DNA of 38,285 nucleotides from Alphaproteobacteria bacterium (GCA_013152755.1 JAADFR010000002.1:1-38285); one strand, 5' to 3'; positions 17,901 to 25,293 are shown, counted from the stretch's first letter. The notes: generated by a model not told the origin, from the letters alone. Numbers and translations are program-made.

Positions 17901-19550
17901 GTTATAATCAGCCTCCGGAACATAACTCCATGTGCCATTCCCGTTATTTGTAATCGTCCCATGGTCAACCGTAATATTCTGCATCAACAATGTATCCCCG
18001 TCTACATCGCTGGCGTTGCTTAACAACATTGCCTGTAACTGCTCTCCGGTCATGGTAATAGCTTGGTCTTCGGTACCCGCAAAAATAACAGGCTCCCCCA
18101 CCACAGGGGCGTCATTGCTGCCCGTTACCGTAACTGTCGCCGTTGCCGTATCGGTGCCGCCCTGACCGTCAGAGACTTCATAGCTGATCTCAACCGTCGC
18201 CGTCTCGCCAACCGCAAGGCCGTCGTAAGCCGTGCCCGGATCATAGCTCAGGGTGCCGTCCGTATTGACCGTCACACTGCCATCGCCCGAAGACACCGTG
18301 GCGGTGGTAACCGCCAGACTGTCGCCGTCAACATCTGTCGCACCGGACAGAACGTCAATGGTCACAGAGCCATTCTCGCCCACTTCGGCAACTGTATCAA
18401 CGGCAGAGGCCGCGACCGGGCCATCATTGACCGCTGTCACATCAATGGTTGCTGTACCATCCGTGCTGGCCGTGCCGTCAGAGACCGTGAAATTCAGCGG
18501 AACATCCGTGCCATTATAATCTGCAGCTGGTGTAAAACTATAAGTTCCATCACCATTATCAACCACCGTACCATAAGAGGCATCAACAGTTACAGCGGTC
18601 ACATTCAAGGCTTCCCCGTCCACATCCGTGGCCCCCGCCAGAAGGTCCGCCGCGCTAAAAGTTACGGACGTGTCCTCAAGCGTTGTGCCAAGGTCAACGG
18701 CATTCACAACCGGCGCATCATTACTGCCCACGATTTCAAGGGTTAGGGTTGCGGTGTCCGTTCCCCCCTCACCATCAGAGATGCTATAGGTGATGGTAAC
18801 CGTTTCTGTCTCGCCATCATCCAGATAATCATAGGCGCTACCGGGATTAAAGGTAATATTGGTTCCATCATGGGAGACGGCCCCAAGGCCGCCATCAACC
18901 ACAGCATCAACAATAAAAAGCTGTTCACTGTCTGTATTGGCATCTTTGTCATTATTCAGAACATTCAGGGTAAAGGCTTCGTCTTCAGTCAAAACCCCCA
19001 CATCATCACTGGCCACCGGCGCCGCATTGGGAGCCAGATTTTCTGTTGCAAAAGGTTGCCGACTGCCGGATTCAGTTGACTGTGCCGCAGCACCAGACTG
19101 AGCTTCGCCAACCTGTGGCGTTGTCGTATTTTGAGTGACCGGATCAAAGGAAAGTTCAGACGTAGCAACCCCGGCAGTTAACACAGAGTCGTCGGATGAT
19201 GTTTCCACCTCAGGGGCAGACTCTTCATCCATAAAGGCGGATAATTTGACTTCTGCCTGCTCTATATTTGTATGAACTGGGGAGCCTTCTACTTGGGTGT
19301 TATCTGTGGATGATGATGGAAAGGCCTGCCCCCCCTCATGCTCAAAACCGCTACCTTCTGTTTCCTGACTGCCAAGGTGGATATTCGCCCGGGTTTGCGT
19401 GTCCTGTGTCTCATCAATACTTGCTGAATCAAGGCGGGCGTCTTCTTCCCGTTGTCCTTTGACACGGTCCGCGCCCTGAACAATAGGGTCCAACTCAATA
19501 TCGCTATTGTTGGGGTTGACTTTGTCCTGATTGCTATCAGCCATATTCAT
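11901..19550 (-). CDS. Giant type I secreted RTX adhesin with cadherin/VCBS-like repeats
   Basis: This 2549-residue, strongly acidic protein has no N-terminal signal peptide. Residues 1-170 are low-complexity. About 174-1950 hold 18 tandem cadherin/VCBS-like domains of about 95-102 residues, most with a DVDGD-type motif and ending in AVND, GSND or a variant. About 1953-2080 resemble a calcium-dependent carbohydrate-binding module (FVNDAWDG, EDRNLIVDKINIGG). An Ig-like domain follows, then a DDK tract (about 2215-2275). RTX nonapeptides include GGSGDDTL, GGAGDDTIW and GGTGNDSMFGGAGNDTF, before a secretion-type C-terminus ending EKIVW. It is divergent from the ABC/ABC/HlyD operon, its likely exporter. 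Two in-frame ATGs exist, and the second (19544) has better spacing from GGAG. A cell-surface or matrix adhesin role is inferred. Confidence 0.9.
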   Translation of the reverse strand: MNMADSNQDKVNPNNSDIELDPIVQGADRVKGQREEDARLDSASIDETQDTQTRANIHLGSQETEGSGFEHEGGQAFPSSSTDNTQVEGSPVHTNIEQAEVKLSAFMDEESAPEVETSSDDSVLTAGVATSELSFDPVTQNTTTPQVGEAQSGAAAQSTESGSRQPFATENLAPNAAPVASDDVGVLTEDEAFTLNVLNNDKDANTDSEQLFIVDAVVDGGLGAVSHDGTNITFNPGSAYDYLDDGETETVTITYSISDGEGGTDTATLTLEIVGSNDAPVVNAVDLGTTLEDTSVTFSAADLLAGATDVDGEALNVTAVTVDASYGTVVDNGDGTYSFTPAADYNGTDVPLNFTVSDGTASTDGTATIDVTAVNDGPVAASAVDTVAEVGENGSVTIDVLSGATDVDGDSLAVTTATVSSGDGSVTVNTDGTLSYDPGTAYDGLAVGETATVEISYEVSDGQGGTDTATATVTVTGSNDAPVVGEPVIFAGTEDQAITMTGEQLQAMLLSNASDVDGDTLLMQNITVDHGTITNNGNGTWSYVPEADYNGEVHLSYNISDGTTITPASAIIDIAAVNDGPVVGSVDLGATAEDTSVTFNAADLLANSSDVDGDSLSVTSVTVDAQYGTVTDNGDGTYSFSPAEDYNGVDVPLNFTVSDGSAATTGTAVLDVTAVNDGPVAVSDVIISADEDNAISINVLGNDTDIDGDSLSVTTASVSSGDGSVTVNADGTLSYDPGTAYNSLAVGETATVEISYEISDGQGGTDTATATVTVTGSNDGPIAASDSFSGTEDSGISGNVLSNDSDVDGDSLSVVAETITTANGGTVEINADGTFSYSPAADYNGTDSFSYTLSDGTTTSTGSVSLEVSAQNDGPVVGSVDLGTTAEDTSVTFSAADLLANSSDVDGDNLSVTSVSVDAQYGTVTDNGDGTYSFNPAADYNGDNVPLSFSVSDGTATTTGTASVDVTTVNDGPAAVTDISGNVDEDSTVTLDVLSGASDVEGDSLSVTTATVSSGDGSVTINADGTLSYDPGTAYNSLDDGETATVEISYEVSDGQGGTDTATATVTVTGSNDGPVVGDVDLGTTAEDTSVTFSAADLLANSSDVDGDNLSVVSITVDSHDGALVDNGDGTYTFTPAADYTDDNVPMHFVVTDGTTQSAGMATIDVTAVNDGPVAESDIFSGTENNTISGNLLANDTDVEGDALSVVAETITTAQGGTVVINSDGTFSYTPATNFDGEDSFTYTLSDGTAVDTGSVTLEVSSDEAGMHIGTVDLGSTAEDTVITFSASDLLANSTDDNGNVLTVASVSVDPAYGTVVDNGDGTYSFTPAPDYNGTDVPLSFGAQGGHSVVYSTASLDVSAVNDGPVAGDTLVNTGENDAVTIDVLSNASDVEGDSLSVTTASVSSGDGTVTVNADGTLSYDPGTSYDGLPDGETATVEISYQVSDGQGGTDTATATVTITGSNDGPVAVADSFSGAEDQVIGGNVLSNDTDVDGGALSVVAEIITTANGGTVDIHADGTFSYTPAADYNGTDSFSYTLSDGTATSTGSVTLDVSAVNDGPIAGNVDLGTTAEDTSVTFSTADLLANSSDVEGDNLSVTGVTVDAEYGTVTDNGDGSYTFTPADDYNGNDVPLSFSVSDGTATTTGTASLDVSAVNDGPVAASDISLSVSEDSSVTINVLGNDTDIDGDSLSVTTASVSSGDGSVTVNSDGTLSYDPGTAYNSLDDGETATVEISYQISDGQGGTDTAMATVTVTGSNDGPVAASDSFSGTEDSGISGNVLSNDSDVDGDSLSVVAETITTANGGTVEINADGTFSYSPAADYNGTDSFSYTLSDGTATSTGSVSLEVSAQNDGPIAGSVDLGTTAEDTSVTFSTADLLANSSDVDGDSLSVTDVTVGEDFGTVVDNGDGTYTFTPADDYNGDDVPLSFSVSDGTATTTGTASIDVSAVADAPTLTVNDTGGIPVTLKISGDHYDPNNVEDVGAGSPQFQVFVNGEAVVIDGQSTFTVDAERGDWELFRFEVEPGTQINSVEVKFVNDAWDGKNDNDGDGIIGEDRNLIVDKINIGGEANDAGVFVGGYTFEAEDAYYDKPDSDGYETMPWSGTLSFDTSNVDMTAVASGAEDSAIALDIGASLSDSSESLAVTISGVPDGAVLSAGTDNGDGSWSLTPEELDGLTITPPSNFSGSFDLSVTATSSEAGNSATSSATYSVAVSAVNDNDHDGDKSDKGDKDHKDDKDDKDDKDDKDDKDDKDDKDDKDDKDDKDDKDDKDDKDGKGDHDDKDDNDHDENHDNDEHNHDSGSHDSHDNDGQTIEGTDGANDLQGGSGDDTLAYNADGTWPGYVAHNVTTGENVSLSGTNQSSDVFNGGDGYDTLVGTSGDDALFLDDGISNFETDSQARIQNIEEIDMGDGDDIVDMTSNTYSYDEGIIVKGGAGDDTIWTSTGDDTLIGGTGNDSMFGGAGNDTFVFGTNEGTDIVSGGDGGGWTDTIQLDGFSDSDSQQGWTLTLDDGSTIQSTDEGANEIFLSDDSAGTITFEDGSTIDFDGIEKIVW
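12738..12860 (-). repeat. 9-nt tandem repeat encoding Asp-Asp-Lys
   Basis: About 13 head-to-tail copies of a 9-base unit (plus strand gtcgtcYTT, with minor tt/ct and a/g variants) encode a DDK tract within the giant secreted protein, between its Ig-like domain and the RTX repeats. Because the unit is a multiple of three, copy-number change keeps the frame. The flanks (12660-12737 and 12861-12905) are further Asp/Lys/His-rich and more degenerate. Confidence 0.9.
13695..19035 (-). repeat. 18 tandem cadherin/VCBS-like repeats in three classes
   Basis: The repeat array of the giant adhesin has units of about 95-102 codons in three classes. A: VDLGTTAEDTSVTF...VPLSFSVSDG. B: NVLGNDTDIDGDSLSVTTA...ISDGQGGTDTATATV. 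C: SDSFSGTEDSGISGNVLSND...FSYTLSDG. From the N-terminus the order is B A B A' A B C A B A C A B C A B C A. The later part thus follows an ABC super-repeat of about 294 codons. Class C units at about 16934-17215 and 13997-14278 are almost identical. Confidence 0.85.
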
Positions 19551-19860
19551 TATCTCCGGTCACATACAAAAAACACTTATGGCAACCCGCAAAGCTGGAA
19601 TTACACAAAATGATGTACTTGTATTTTTAACAGAGAATAATAAACAAATTGTTTCACCTTATGGTTAACGATGTTTAATGAACAATATAAAAAATACATA
19701 AATTTCAATGGTTTATAAGTTAAAACTTATGCTTTATTTGAATAAAATTTAAATTAAACCTCCGAAAGCCTGCAAAATTAACCAATATTCAACTCAATCA
19801 TCGTAATCAGGGGGTTCATGGTATGTGATTTGTAAATAATAAAAGATTTGAAGAAAATAT
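19551..19860. promoter_or_regulatory. Divergent AT-rich control region of adhesin and type I secretion operon
   Basis: This 310-base AT-rich gap has no gene and separates the start of the adhesin (minus) from the first ABC gene (plus), so it must hold the promoters of both. The clearest element is a near-palindrome ATAAGTT-AA-AACTTAT at 19715-19730, a plausible regulator site. Poly-A/T stretches are frequent. No convincing -35/-10 pair could be fixed by eye. Confidence 0.55.
19715..19730. promoter_or_regulatory. Operator-like palindrome between adhesin and exporter genes
   Basis: Arms of 7 bp (ATAAGTT / AACTTAT) are separated by 2 bases. The site is central in the divergent intergenic region, about 130 bases before the ABC operon and 165 bases before the adhesin start. 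The regulator is unknown, and in AT-rich DNA a chance palindrome is possible. Confidence 0.35.
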
Positions 19861-21594
19861 ATGACTTCATCCACTATAGAATACCCGCAAAATATGGGGC
19901 AGGACAAACGGCAGAAATCCAACGCAGGCTTCGCTCCGATCATGCGGCCCGATATTCTGGTTGCCTCCTTATTCCTGAATGTGCTGTCATTGGCTTTGCC
20001 CATGGTGCTGTTACAGGTATATGACCGGATTATACCGAATGTCGCCCTGCAAACCCTGACCCTGCTCATCATGGGGTTGCTTGTGGTATTAGTGATAGAT
20101 GTCTTGCTGCGGACGGCGCGGGCCTATCTATCCGGCTGGGTCGGGGCAAAATACGAACATGAAACCGGATGTCAGGCCGTCGAAAAAATCTTGCGGGCCG
20201 ATTTGCAAAATCTGGAAAAAGTATCTCCCGGGGTTCATCTGGACCGCCTGTCATCCATTGATTCCATCCGGGATTTTTACGCCAGTCAGGCAGGATTGGC
20301 GCTGGTTGACCTGCCCTTTGTCTTTCTGTTCCTTGGACTTTTGGGTTATATCGGCGGGGCGTTGCTAATTGTTCCGGTGATTTTATTGCTCATATTGGGG
20401 GCCATTGCCTTTATTCTTGGGGTGCGGCTGAAAGAAGCCCTGAAGAATGACACACTGTGGGAAGACCGCAGATATAGTTTTATCATCGAAGTTCTAACCG
20501 GCATACATTCCATTAAATCCATGGCCATGGAAAACCTCATGGGGCGCCGTTATGAAAAACTGATGGAAAACTGCTCCAAGGCCTCATATGAAGTGATCTT
20601 CCTCAATGGCCTCTCACAAGGCATAGGCAGTGTATTCTCACAAATCACCATGGTTTCGGTGGCCTGCATCGGCAGTGTGCTTGTCATTAACGGCGACATT
20701 TCCATGGGTGCGCTGGCGGCCAGTACGTTGCTGGCGGGACGGACGGTACAGCCCTTGTTACGCGCGCTTGGCATATGGACCCGTTTTCAGCATATTCAGA
20801 TCGCCAGCGAAAAATTACGCCAGATCAATGACATGCCCGCTGAACGACCCGCTCAGACCACGGACCTGAAAAAAGTTCAAACCATTGAAATGAAAAATGT
20901 CAGCTTCCGTTATGATGCGGATGGCAAGGAAATCCTCAGCAACATCAGTCTGAAACTGAAACATGGGGACATCATTGGCATCCGGGGCGGAAATGGCTCT
21001 GGAAAATCAACCCTGCTATGGGCCTTGATGGGAGGCTTGACGCCGACCTCTGGCCAAATACTGGTCAATGGCAAGGATCCGACAATTTTTTCCGCCGACA
21101 GCCTGCGTCAGCGCATCGCCTATCTGCCCCAGAAACCCAGCATGTTCCGGGGCACCATATTGGACAATCTGACCATGTTCCGGGGGGATGAGTATATTGA
21201 TGACGCGCTGGAGATCGCGGAAATGCTGGATCTGAACAAAATTCTGGCCCGGATGCCGGACGGGTATGAAACCGTCATCGGTGACGGCGCGCAGAGTGAA
21301 ATTCCAACCGGTATCGCCCAGCGTATCACCATTGCCCGGTCACTGGCCTGCAAACCAGATGTGATTTTATTTGACGAGGCCAATTCCGGTCTGGACAATA
21401 AATCCGACAATGACCTACAGGAGCTAATCACCCGGCTAAAAGGCACTGCAACTATAGTATTGGTCAGCTATCGCCCGTCCCTCTTGCGGTTGGCAGACAA
21501 GCAATATGACCTGAAAGATGGCTGCCTGATAGAACAGGAAAACAGCCAGAAGGCCCCGGCCGCCTCACCTGTAAATGCGGGGGGACAGAAATGA
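19861..21594 (+). CDS. Type I secretion ABC half-transporter, no N-terminal accessory domain
   Basis: This 577-residue inner-membrane ABC exporter subunit has a six-helix transmembrane domain (about residues 30-310; LVASLFLNVLSLALPMVLLQ, then VYDRIIPN, typical of type I secretion permeases) and a C-terminal ATPase. Walker A is GGNGSGKST near 377. Walker B with catalytic Glu is ILFDEAN (E506). The signature motif is IPTGI (about 481-485) instead of LSGGQ, and the H-loop has Tyr537 (VSYRPS) where His is expected. Its stop overlaps the next ABC gene by 4 bases (ATGA), arguing for a heterodimer made from one transcript. It is divergent from the giant RTX adhesin, its likely cargo. Confidence 0.88.
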   Translation: MTSSTIEYPQNMGQDKRQKSNAGFAPIMRPDILVASLFLNVLSLALPMVLLQVYDRIIPNVALQTLTLLIMGLLVVLVIDVLLRTARAYLSGWVGAKYEHETGCQAVEKILRADLQNLEKVSPGVHLDRLSSIDSIRDFYASQAGLALVDLPFVFLFLGLLGYIGGALLIVPVILLLILGAIAFILGVRLKEALKNDTLWEDRRYSFIIEVLTGIHSIKSMAMENLMGRRYEKLMENCSKASYEVIFLNGLSQGIGSVFSQITMVSVACIGSVLVINGDISMGALAASTLLAGRTVQPLLRALGIWTRFQHIQIASEKLRQINDMPAERPAQTTDLKKVQTIEMKNVSFRYDADGKEILSNISLKLKHGDIIGIRGGNGSGKSTLLWALMGGLTPTSGQILVNGKDPTIFSADSLRQRIAYLPQKPSMFRGTILDNLTMFRGDEYIDDALEIAEMLDLNKILARMPDGYETVIGDGAQSEIPTGIAQRITIARSLACKPDVILFDEANSGLDNKSDNDLQELITRLKGTATIVLVSYRPSLLRLADKQYDLKDGCLIEQENSQKAPAASPVNAGGQK

Positions 21595-23798
21595 GCAACT
21601 CCAACGGGCCCGCGCGGCAATTAATAGATAATCTGGAAGACCGTGTTCAAGAGGGTGTCGTCCTGTCAACGTCCAGCAGCGCCCAAATGGCCGAGGCCAT
21701 GAAAACCGGTGAAATCGGGTCATTCAATGCCAAATCTCCCTATGCCTCCTGCCTGATTCCTTTGCTGAATGCTTTGGGATGGCGCGGAGATGTGCGGGGG
21801 TTGTTTGAATCTCTGCCCCATTTTGCTGATAGTCTGGACCTGACAGAATTCCGAAATACACTGGCGCGGCTTCACTATAAAACAGTGCGAACGCCGGCCT
21901 GCATTTCACACATTGATGACCGGCTTTTCCCCTGCCTTTTTGCCGGGGCGGATGATGTGCCCATCATTATCCTGTCAAAGGAAAAAGAGGGCATCCGCAT
22001 ATTCGACAGTGTTGACCGGGCAGAAAAATTCCTGAAAGATACCGAGATCCACGGCACGGCCTATTTCATCTCCTCGGAATATAGCACACAAACCAACAAG
22101 AAAAAACAAGCCAAACCAAAGGAAAACTGGGTTGGCGATTTGTTCAGGCGTTTTAAAAGCACCATAAAACAGCTTTTTGCCATGACCTTCATCCTGAATA
22201 TCTTTGCCCTGCTGGTGCCGCTGTTCATCATGGCCATTTATGATCAGGTCATCCCGTCAAAATCCGGGGAGACACTGGCCTATCTGGCGGGCGGCATCAT
22301 ATTTGCCATTTTATGTGAAATTCTGTTGCGGATAATCCGCTCGGGCTTTGTCGCCTATCTCGGGGCGCGGGTTGAGAATATTGTCACCTCCGCCACCTTT
22401 CAAAAGCTGTTATCCCTGCCGCCGCCCATGACGGAATCCTCCCCCATCGGGGCGCAGGTGTCCCGGCTTAGAGAGTTTGACACCATCAAAGGATTATTTT
22501 CCGGCACGCTGGTCAATATTGTTCTGGAACTGCCCTTTGTGGTTATTTTTCTCGTGGTTATTGCCATCCTCGGCGGCTCGCTGGCCTATATTCCCATCGC
22601 CATGATGGGTGTTTTCGCATTGATTGCTTTTATCATGCTGCCGTCCATGAAACGCAATGTGGCCCTGTCCGGTCGTCAAAAATCAGAAAGACACGGCTTT
22701 CTCGTGGAAAGCATGTCCAATCTGCGTACCATCAAACAGACGGCTTCCGAACAATCCTGGCTTGACCGTTTTCGCCATTTATCAGCAGATGCGGCCTATT
22801 CCCACTTTCGGACCTCACAGGTCTCCCTGCTCATGCAAAGTCTGGCACAGGCCATCATGATGGGGGCGGGCGTGGCCACGGTAGGCTTCGGGGTTATCAA
22901 AATCCTGAACGGTGATATGACAGTCGGTGCCCTGATTGCCAGTATGGCGCTGGTCTGGCGGGTATTGTCACCCTTGCAAAGCCTGTTCCTGACCCTGACC
23001 CGCCTTGAGCAGACCCTGAATAGTGTCAAGCAGATTAACCTGCTTATGAAAATAGCGTCCGAGGATGACCCCAGCCCGTCAAGCCTGTCCCAGCGAGAGT
23101 TTTCGGGTCATATTGTCATGGACCGGGTCAGTTTCCGCTATCGTCCAAACGCAGAACCGGCCCTGCTCGGCGTCTCATTCGAGGTCAAACCCGGTGAAAT
23201 GTTATCGATCATTGGCTCCAATGCCGCCGGGAAGTCCACCGCCCTCAAACTTTTGCTGGCCATGAACAGACCGCAGGCCGGACAGGTTATTCTGGATGGT
23301 CTGGATATTCGCCAAATCAACCCCATCGCATTGCGCCGGGCCATCGCTTACGTGCCGCAAGAATCACATTTCTTTCACGGCACCATTGCCCAAAATTTAA
23401 ATCTGGCCCAGCCCATGGCGACCCGTGATGATCTGATAGAAGCCTGCGTTAAAGCCAATGTTCTGGATGACATTAAGGCCCTTGAATATGGTTTTGACAC
23501 CCGCATCGGGGATCAGTCCATTCAAAGTCTGCCGTCAAGTTTCAAACAACGGCTGTCATTGGCCCGGGCTTATCTGAAGAAAGCGCCGATCCTGTTGCTT
23601 GATGAACCGGCAAAAACATTGGATTATGAAGGCGATGTCGCCTTTATGGACTCCCTGAGAGCCATAAAAGGCACGACCACGATCCTGATGGTTTCACATC
23701 GGCCAAGCCATATTAAAATGGCCGATAAAGTATTGGTTCTGAAAGATGGCATGATCGCCAATTTCGGAACGCCCGCAGACATTTTTCCAGAGCTTTAG
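21591..23798 (+). CDS. Type I secretion ABC half-transporter with degenerate C39-like N-domain
   Basis: This 735-residue ABC exporter subunit has an N-terminal domain (about 1-165) in the position of a C39 peptidase or C39-like domain. A Cys occurs in SCLIPLLNALGW, but the expected catalytic His position reads VPIIIL, so proteolysis is unlikely and a substrate-binding role is inferred. Six TM helices (about 190-480; FALLVPLFIMAIYDQVIPS) precede the ATPase. Walker A is GSNAAGKST (about 542-550), the signature is LPSSF (647-651) in place of LSGGQ, catalytic E672 follows LLLD, and H-loop His703 is present. It overlaps the upstream ABC gene by 4 bases and is followed 9 bases later by the HlyD gene. 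Confidence 0.88.
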   Translation: MSNSNGPARQLIDNLEDRVQEGVVLSTSSSAQMAEAMKTGEIGSFNAKSPYASCLIPLLNALGWRGDVRGLFESLPHFADSLDLTEFRNTLARLHYKTVRTPACISHIDDRLFPCLFAGADDVPIIILSKEKEGIRIFDSVDRAEKFLKDTEIHGTAYFISSEYSTQTNKKKQAKPKENWVGDLFRRFKSTIKQLFAMTFILNIFALLVPLFIMAIYDQVIPSKSGETLAYLAGGIIFAILCEILLRIIRSGFVAYLGARVENIVTSATFQKLLSLPPPMTESSPIGAQVSRLREFDTIKGLFSGTLVNIVLELPFVVIFLVVIAILGGSLAYIPIAMMGVFALIAFIMLPSMKRNVALSGRQKSERHGFLVESMSNLRTIKQTASEQSWLDRFRHLSADAAYSHFRTSQVSLLMQSLAQAIMMGAGVATVGFGVIKILNGDMTVGALIASMALVWRVLSPLQSLFLTLTRLEQTLNSVKQINLLMKIASEDDPSPSSLSQREFSGHIVMDRVSFRYRPNAEPALLGVSFEVKPGEMLSIIGSNAAGKSTALKLLLAMNRPQAGQVILDGLDIRQINPIALRRAIAYVPQESHFFHGTIAQNLNLAQPMATRDDLIEACVKANVLDDIKALEYGFDTRIGDQSIQSLPSSFKQRLSLARAYLKKAPILLLDEPAKTLDYEGDVAFMDSLRAIKGTTTILMVSHRPSHIKMADKVLVLKDGMIANFGTPADIFPEL

Positions 23799-23807
23799 AG
23801 AATAAAT

Positions 23808-25274
23808 ATGACCAAGAACACAGAAAATAACGATAAAAAAACCACGGAAAATGACGCCCGGATAACATTGGATGATGTTAGAGCCTTTCGTAAGGCTGGC
23901 GCTAACAAGCTTGAGAATCTTGTGGAGAAGGCAACAGAAGCCGCCCGTCAGAAACGGACGAAGCCGGTAAGCTATTACACACGTTTTCTGTCACGCGCCA
24001 TTCTGTTGGAAGAATCCGGACCACCCCGGGCGATTGTCTCGACGGTGGGGATTATAGCCCTGTTTCTGGTTGGTGTTATTACCTGGGCATCGGTGACCAC
24101 CCTGAATGAAACCAGCGTTGCCACCGGACAGGTCCGACCCGCCGCCACGGTTCAGCCCGTGCAGCATCTGGAAGGTGGAATTGTCTCCGCTGTTCTGGTT
24201 AGCGAAGGCGAAGACGTAAAAAAAGGTCAGACTATATTAACACTGGCCCCAACGGCGGCCCTGTCAAATCTGGACAGGATCAAGGCCCGTTATATTTCGC
24301 TCAGTCTGCAAATCAAACGGCTGAAGGCCTTTGCCGCTGGCAAAGATGGTGATTTTTCCAGCTTTGAGAAAGAGCACCCCCTGTTGGTACAGGATCAAAG
24401 GGACGTATTGGCACAACAGAATAAATCACGCATAGCTCAACAAGACGTCATAAAATCACAGCTTGATGAAAGAAACAACGAACTGTTGCTATTACAGCGT
24501 CAGGAAATGACCGAGAAGAAAAATCTGGCCATTATTGCCGAAGAAATGAAAATGCGTCAGGAACTGACCGACAAAGGTCTTGGCTCAAAATTAAAGCTTC
24601 TGGAGGTCCAGCGCGCCCATAACAAGGCTGAAGGCGACCTGATCCAGACCCAATCCAGAAAAGCCGGCGTCCGGGCCACCATTGCTAAGGTCAAAGGTGA
24701 CCTGGTGGCTCTGAATGAAAGATTTCGCAATGAGACACTGATTCAGGTGGATGCTTTAAGCGGTGAGCGCGCAGAGGTTTCTGCGGAACTGACACAGCTC
24801 AATGACCGGGTAAAGCGGCTTGCGGTTCTCTCTCCCGCTGACGGGATTGTCAAGGGGCTGAAATATCACACCGTTGGCAGTGTCATCCCGCCCGGCGATA
24901 TATTAGCCGAAATTGTCCCTATTTCCGGCGGGCTGGTGGCAGAAGTGAAAATTTCGCCCCGTGACATCGGCCATGTCAATGTGGGCAGTGAAGTTTTGCT
25001 AAAAATTGATACCTATAATTATGCCCGTTACGGCAGTATCACCAGCAGCCTGCGTCAGGTATCCGCCTCCTCCTTCCTTGATGAAGAAGGCAATACCTAT
25101 TTCAAGGGATTCGTAGATCTGCCCAATAATTACATCGGTACGGATCCAAAATCCAACCGGATAACCTCCGGCATGACGGTGGTTGCCGATATTCAGACAG
25201 GTAAGAAAACCCTGCTTCAATATCTGGTAAAACCCATCAACAACGCCCTGAACACCTCATTCCGGGAACGGTAG
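23808..25274 (+). CDS. HlyD-family type I secretion periplasmic adaptor
   Basis: This 488-residue membrane-fusion protein bridges the ABC exporter and an outer-membrane channel. A charged cytoplasmic N-terminus of about 70 residues leads to one TM helix (about 67-87, IVSTVGIIALFLVGVITWAS). The lipoyl-type half-motif VQHLEGGIVSAVLVSEGEDV and a long coiled-coil hairpin (about 155-330) follow. The second half-motif is RLAVLSPADGIVKGLKYHTVG, and then comes a beta-barrel domain with GMTVVADIQTGKKTLLQYL, characteristic of the HlyD/PrtE type. It completes the three-gene operon with the two ABC subunits. No TolC-like gene follows, so the outer-membrane partner must be encoded elsewhere. Confidence 0.9.
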   Translation: MTKNTENNDKKTTENDARITLDDVRAFRKAGANKLENLVEKATEAARQKRTKPVSYYTRFLSRAILLEESGPPRAIVSTVGIIALFLVGVITWASVTTLNETSVATGQVRPAATVQPVQHLEGGIVSAVLVSEGEDVKKGQTILTLAPTAALSNLDRIKARYISLSLQIKRLKAFAAGKDGDFSSFEKEHPLLVQDQRDVLAQQNKSRIAQQDVIKSQLDERNNELLLLQRQEMTEKKNLAIIAEEMKMRQELTDKGLGSKLKLLEVQRAHNKAEGDLIQTQSRKAGVRATIAKVKGDLVALNERFRNETLIQVDALSGERAEVSAELTQLNDRVKRLAVLSPADGIVKGLKYHTVGSVIPPGDILAEIVPISGGLVAEVKISPRDIGHVNVGSEVLLKIDTYNYARYGSITSSLRQVSASSFLDEEGNTYFKGFVDLPNNYIGTDPKSNRITSGMTVVADIQTGKKTLLQYLVKPINNALNTSFRER

Positions 25275-25293
25275 GGCTAAAGACAGACCCTAC
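25271..25293. terminator. Small hairpin spanning both stop codons of convergent genes
   Basis: GTAGGG (25271-25276) and CCCTAC (25288-25293) form a 6-bp stem with an 11-base loop. The left arm contains the hlyD-type gene's TAG stop and the right arm touches the stop of the ferritin gene. No T-tract follows on either strand, so terminator function is only suggested by position. Confidence 0.35.

Noticed and set aside
13867-18750. Many plus-strand frames of 60-230 codons opposite the adhesin repeats
   Set aside because: They recur with the same period as the adhesin units and have no ribosome-binding sites or family resemblance, so they are antisense shadows of the repeat array.
13690-19035. 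CRISPR-like periodic repeats
   Set aside because: The period is about 290-300 bases within one continuous reading frame of repeated protein domains; there are no short repeat-spacer units.
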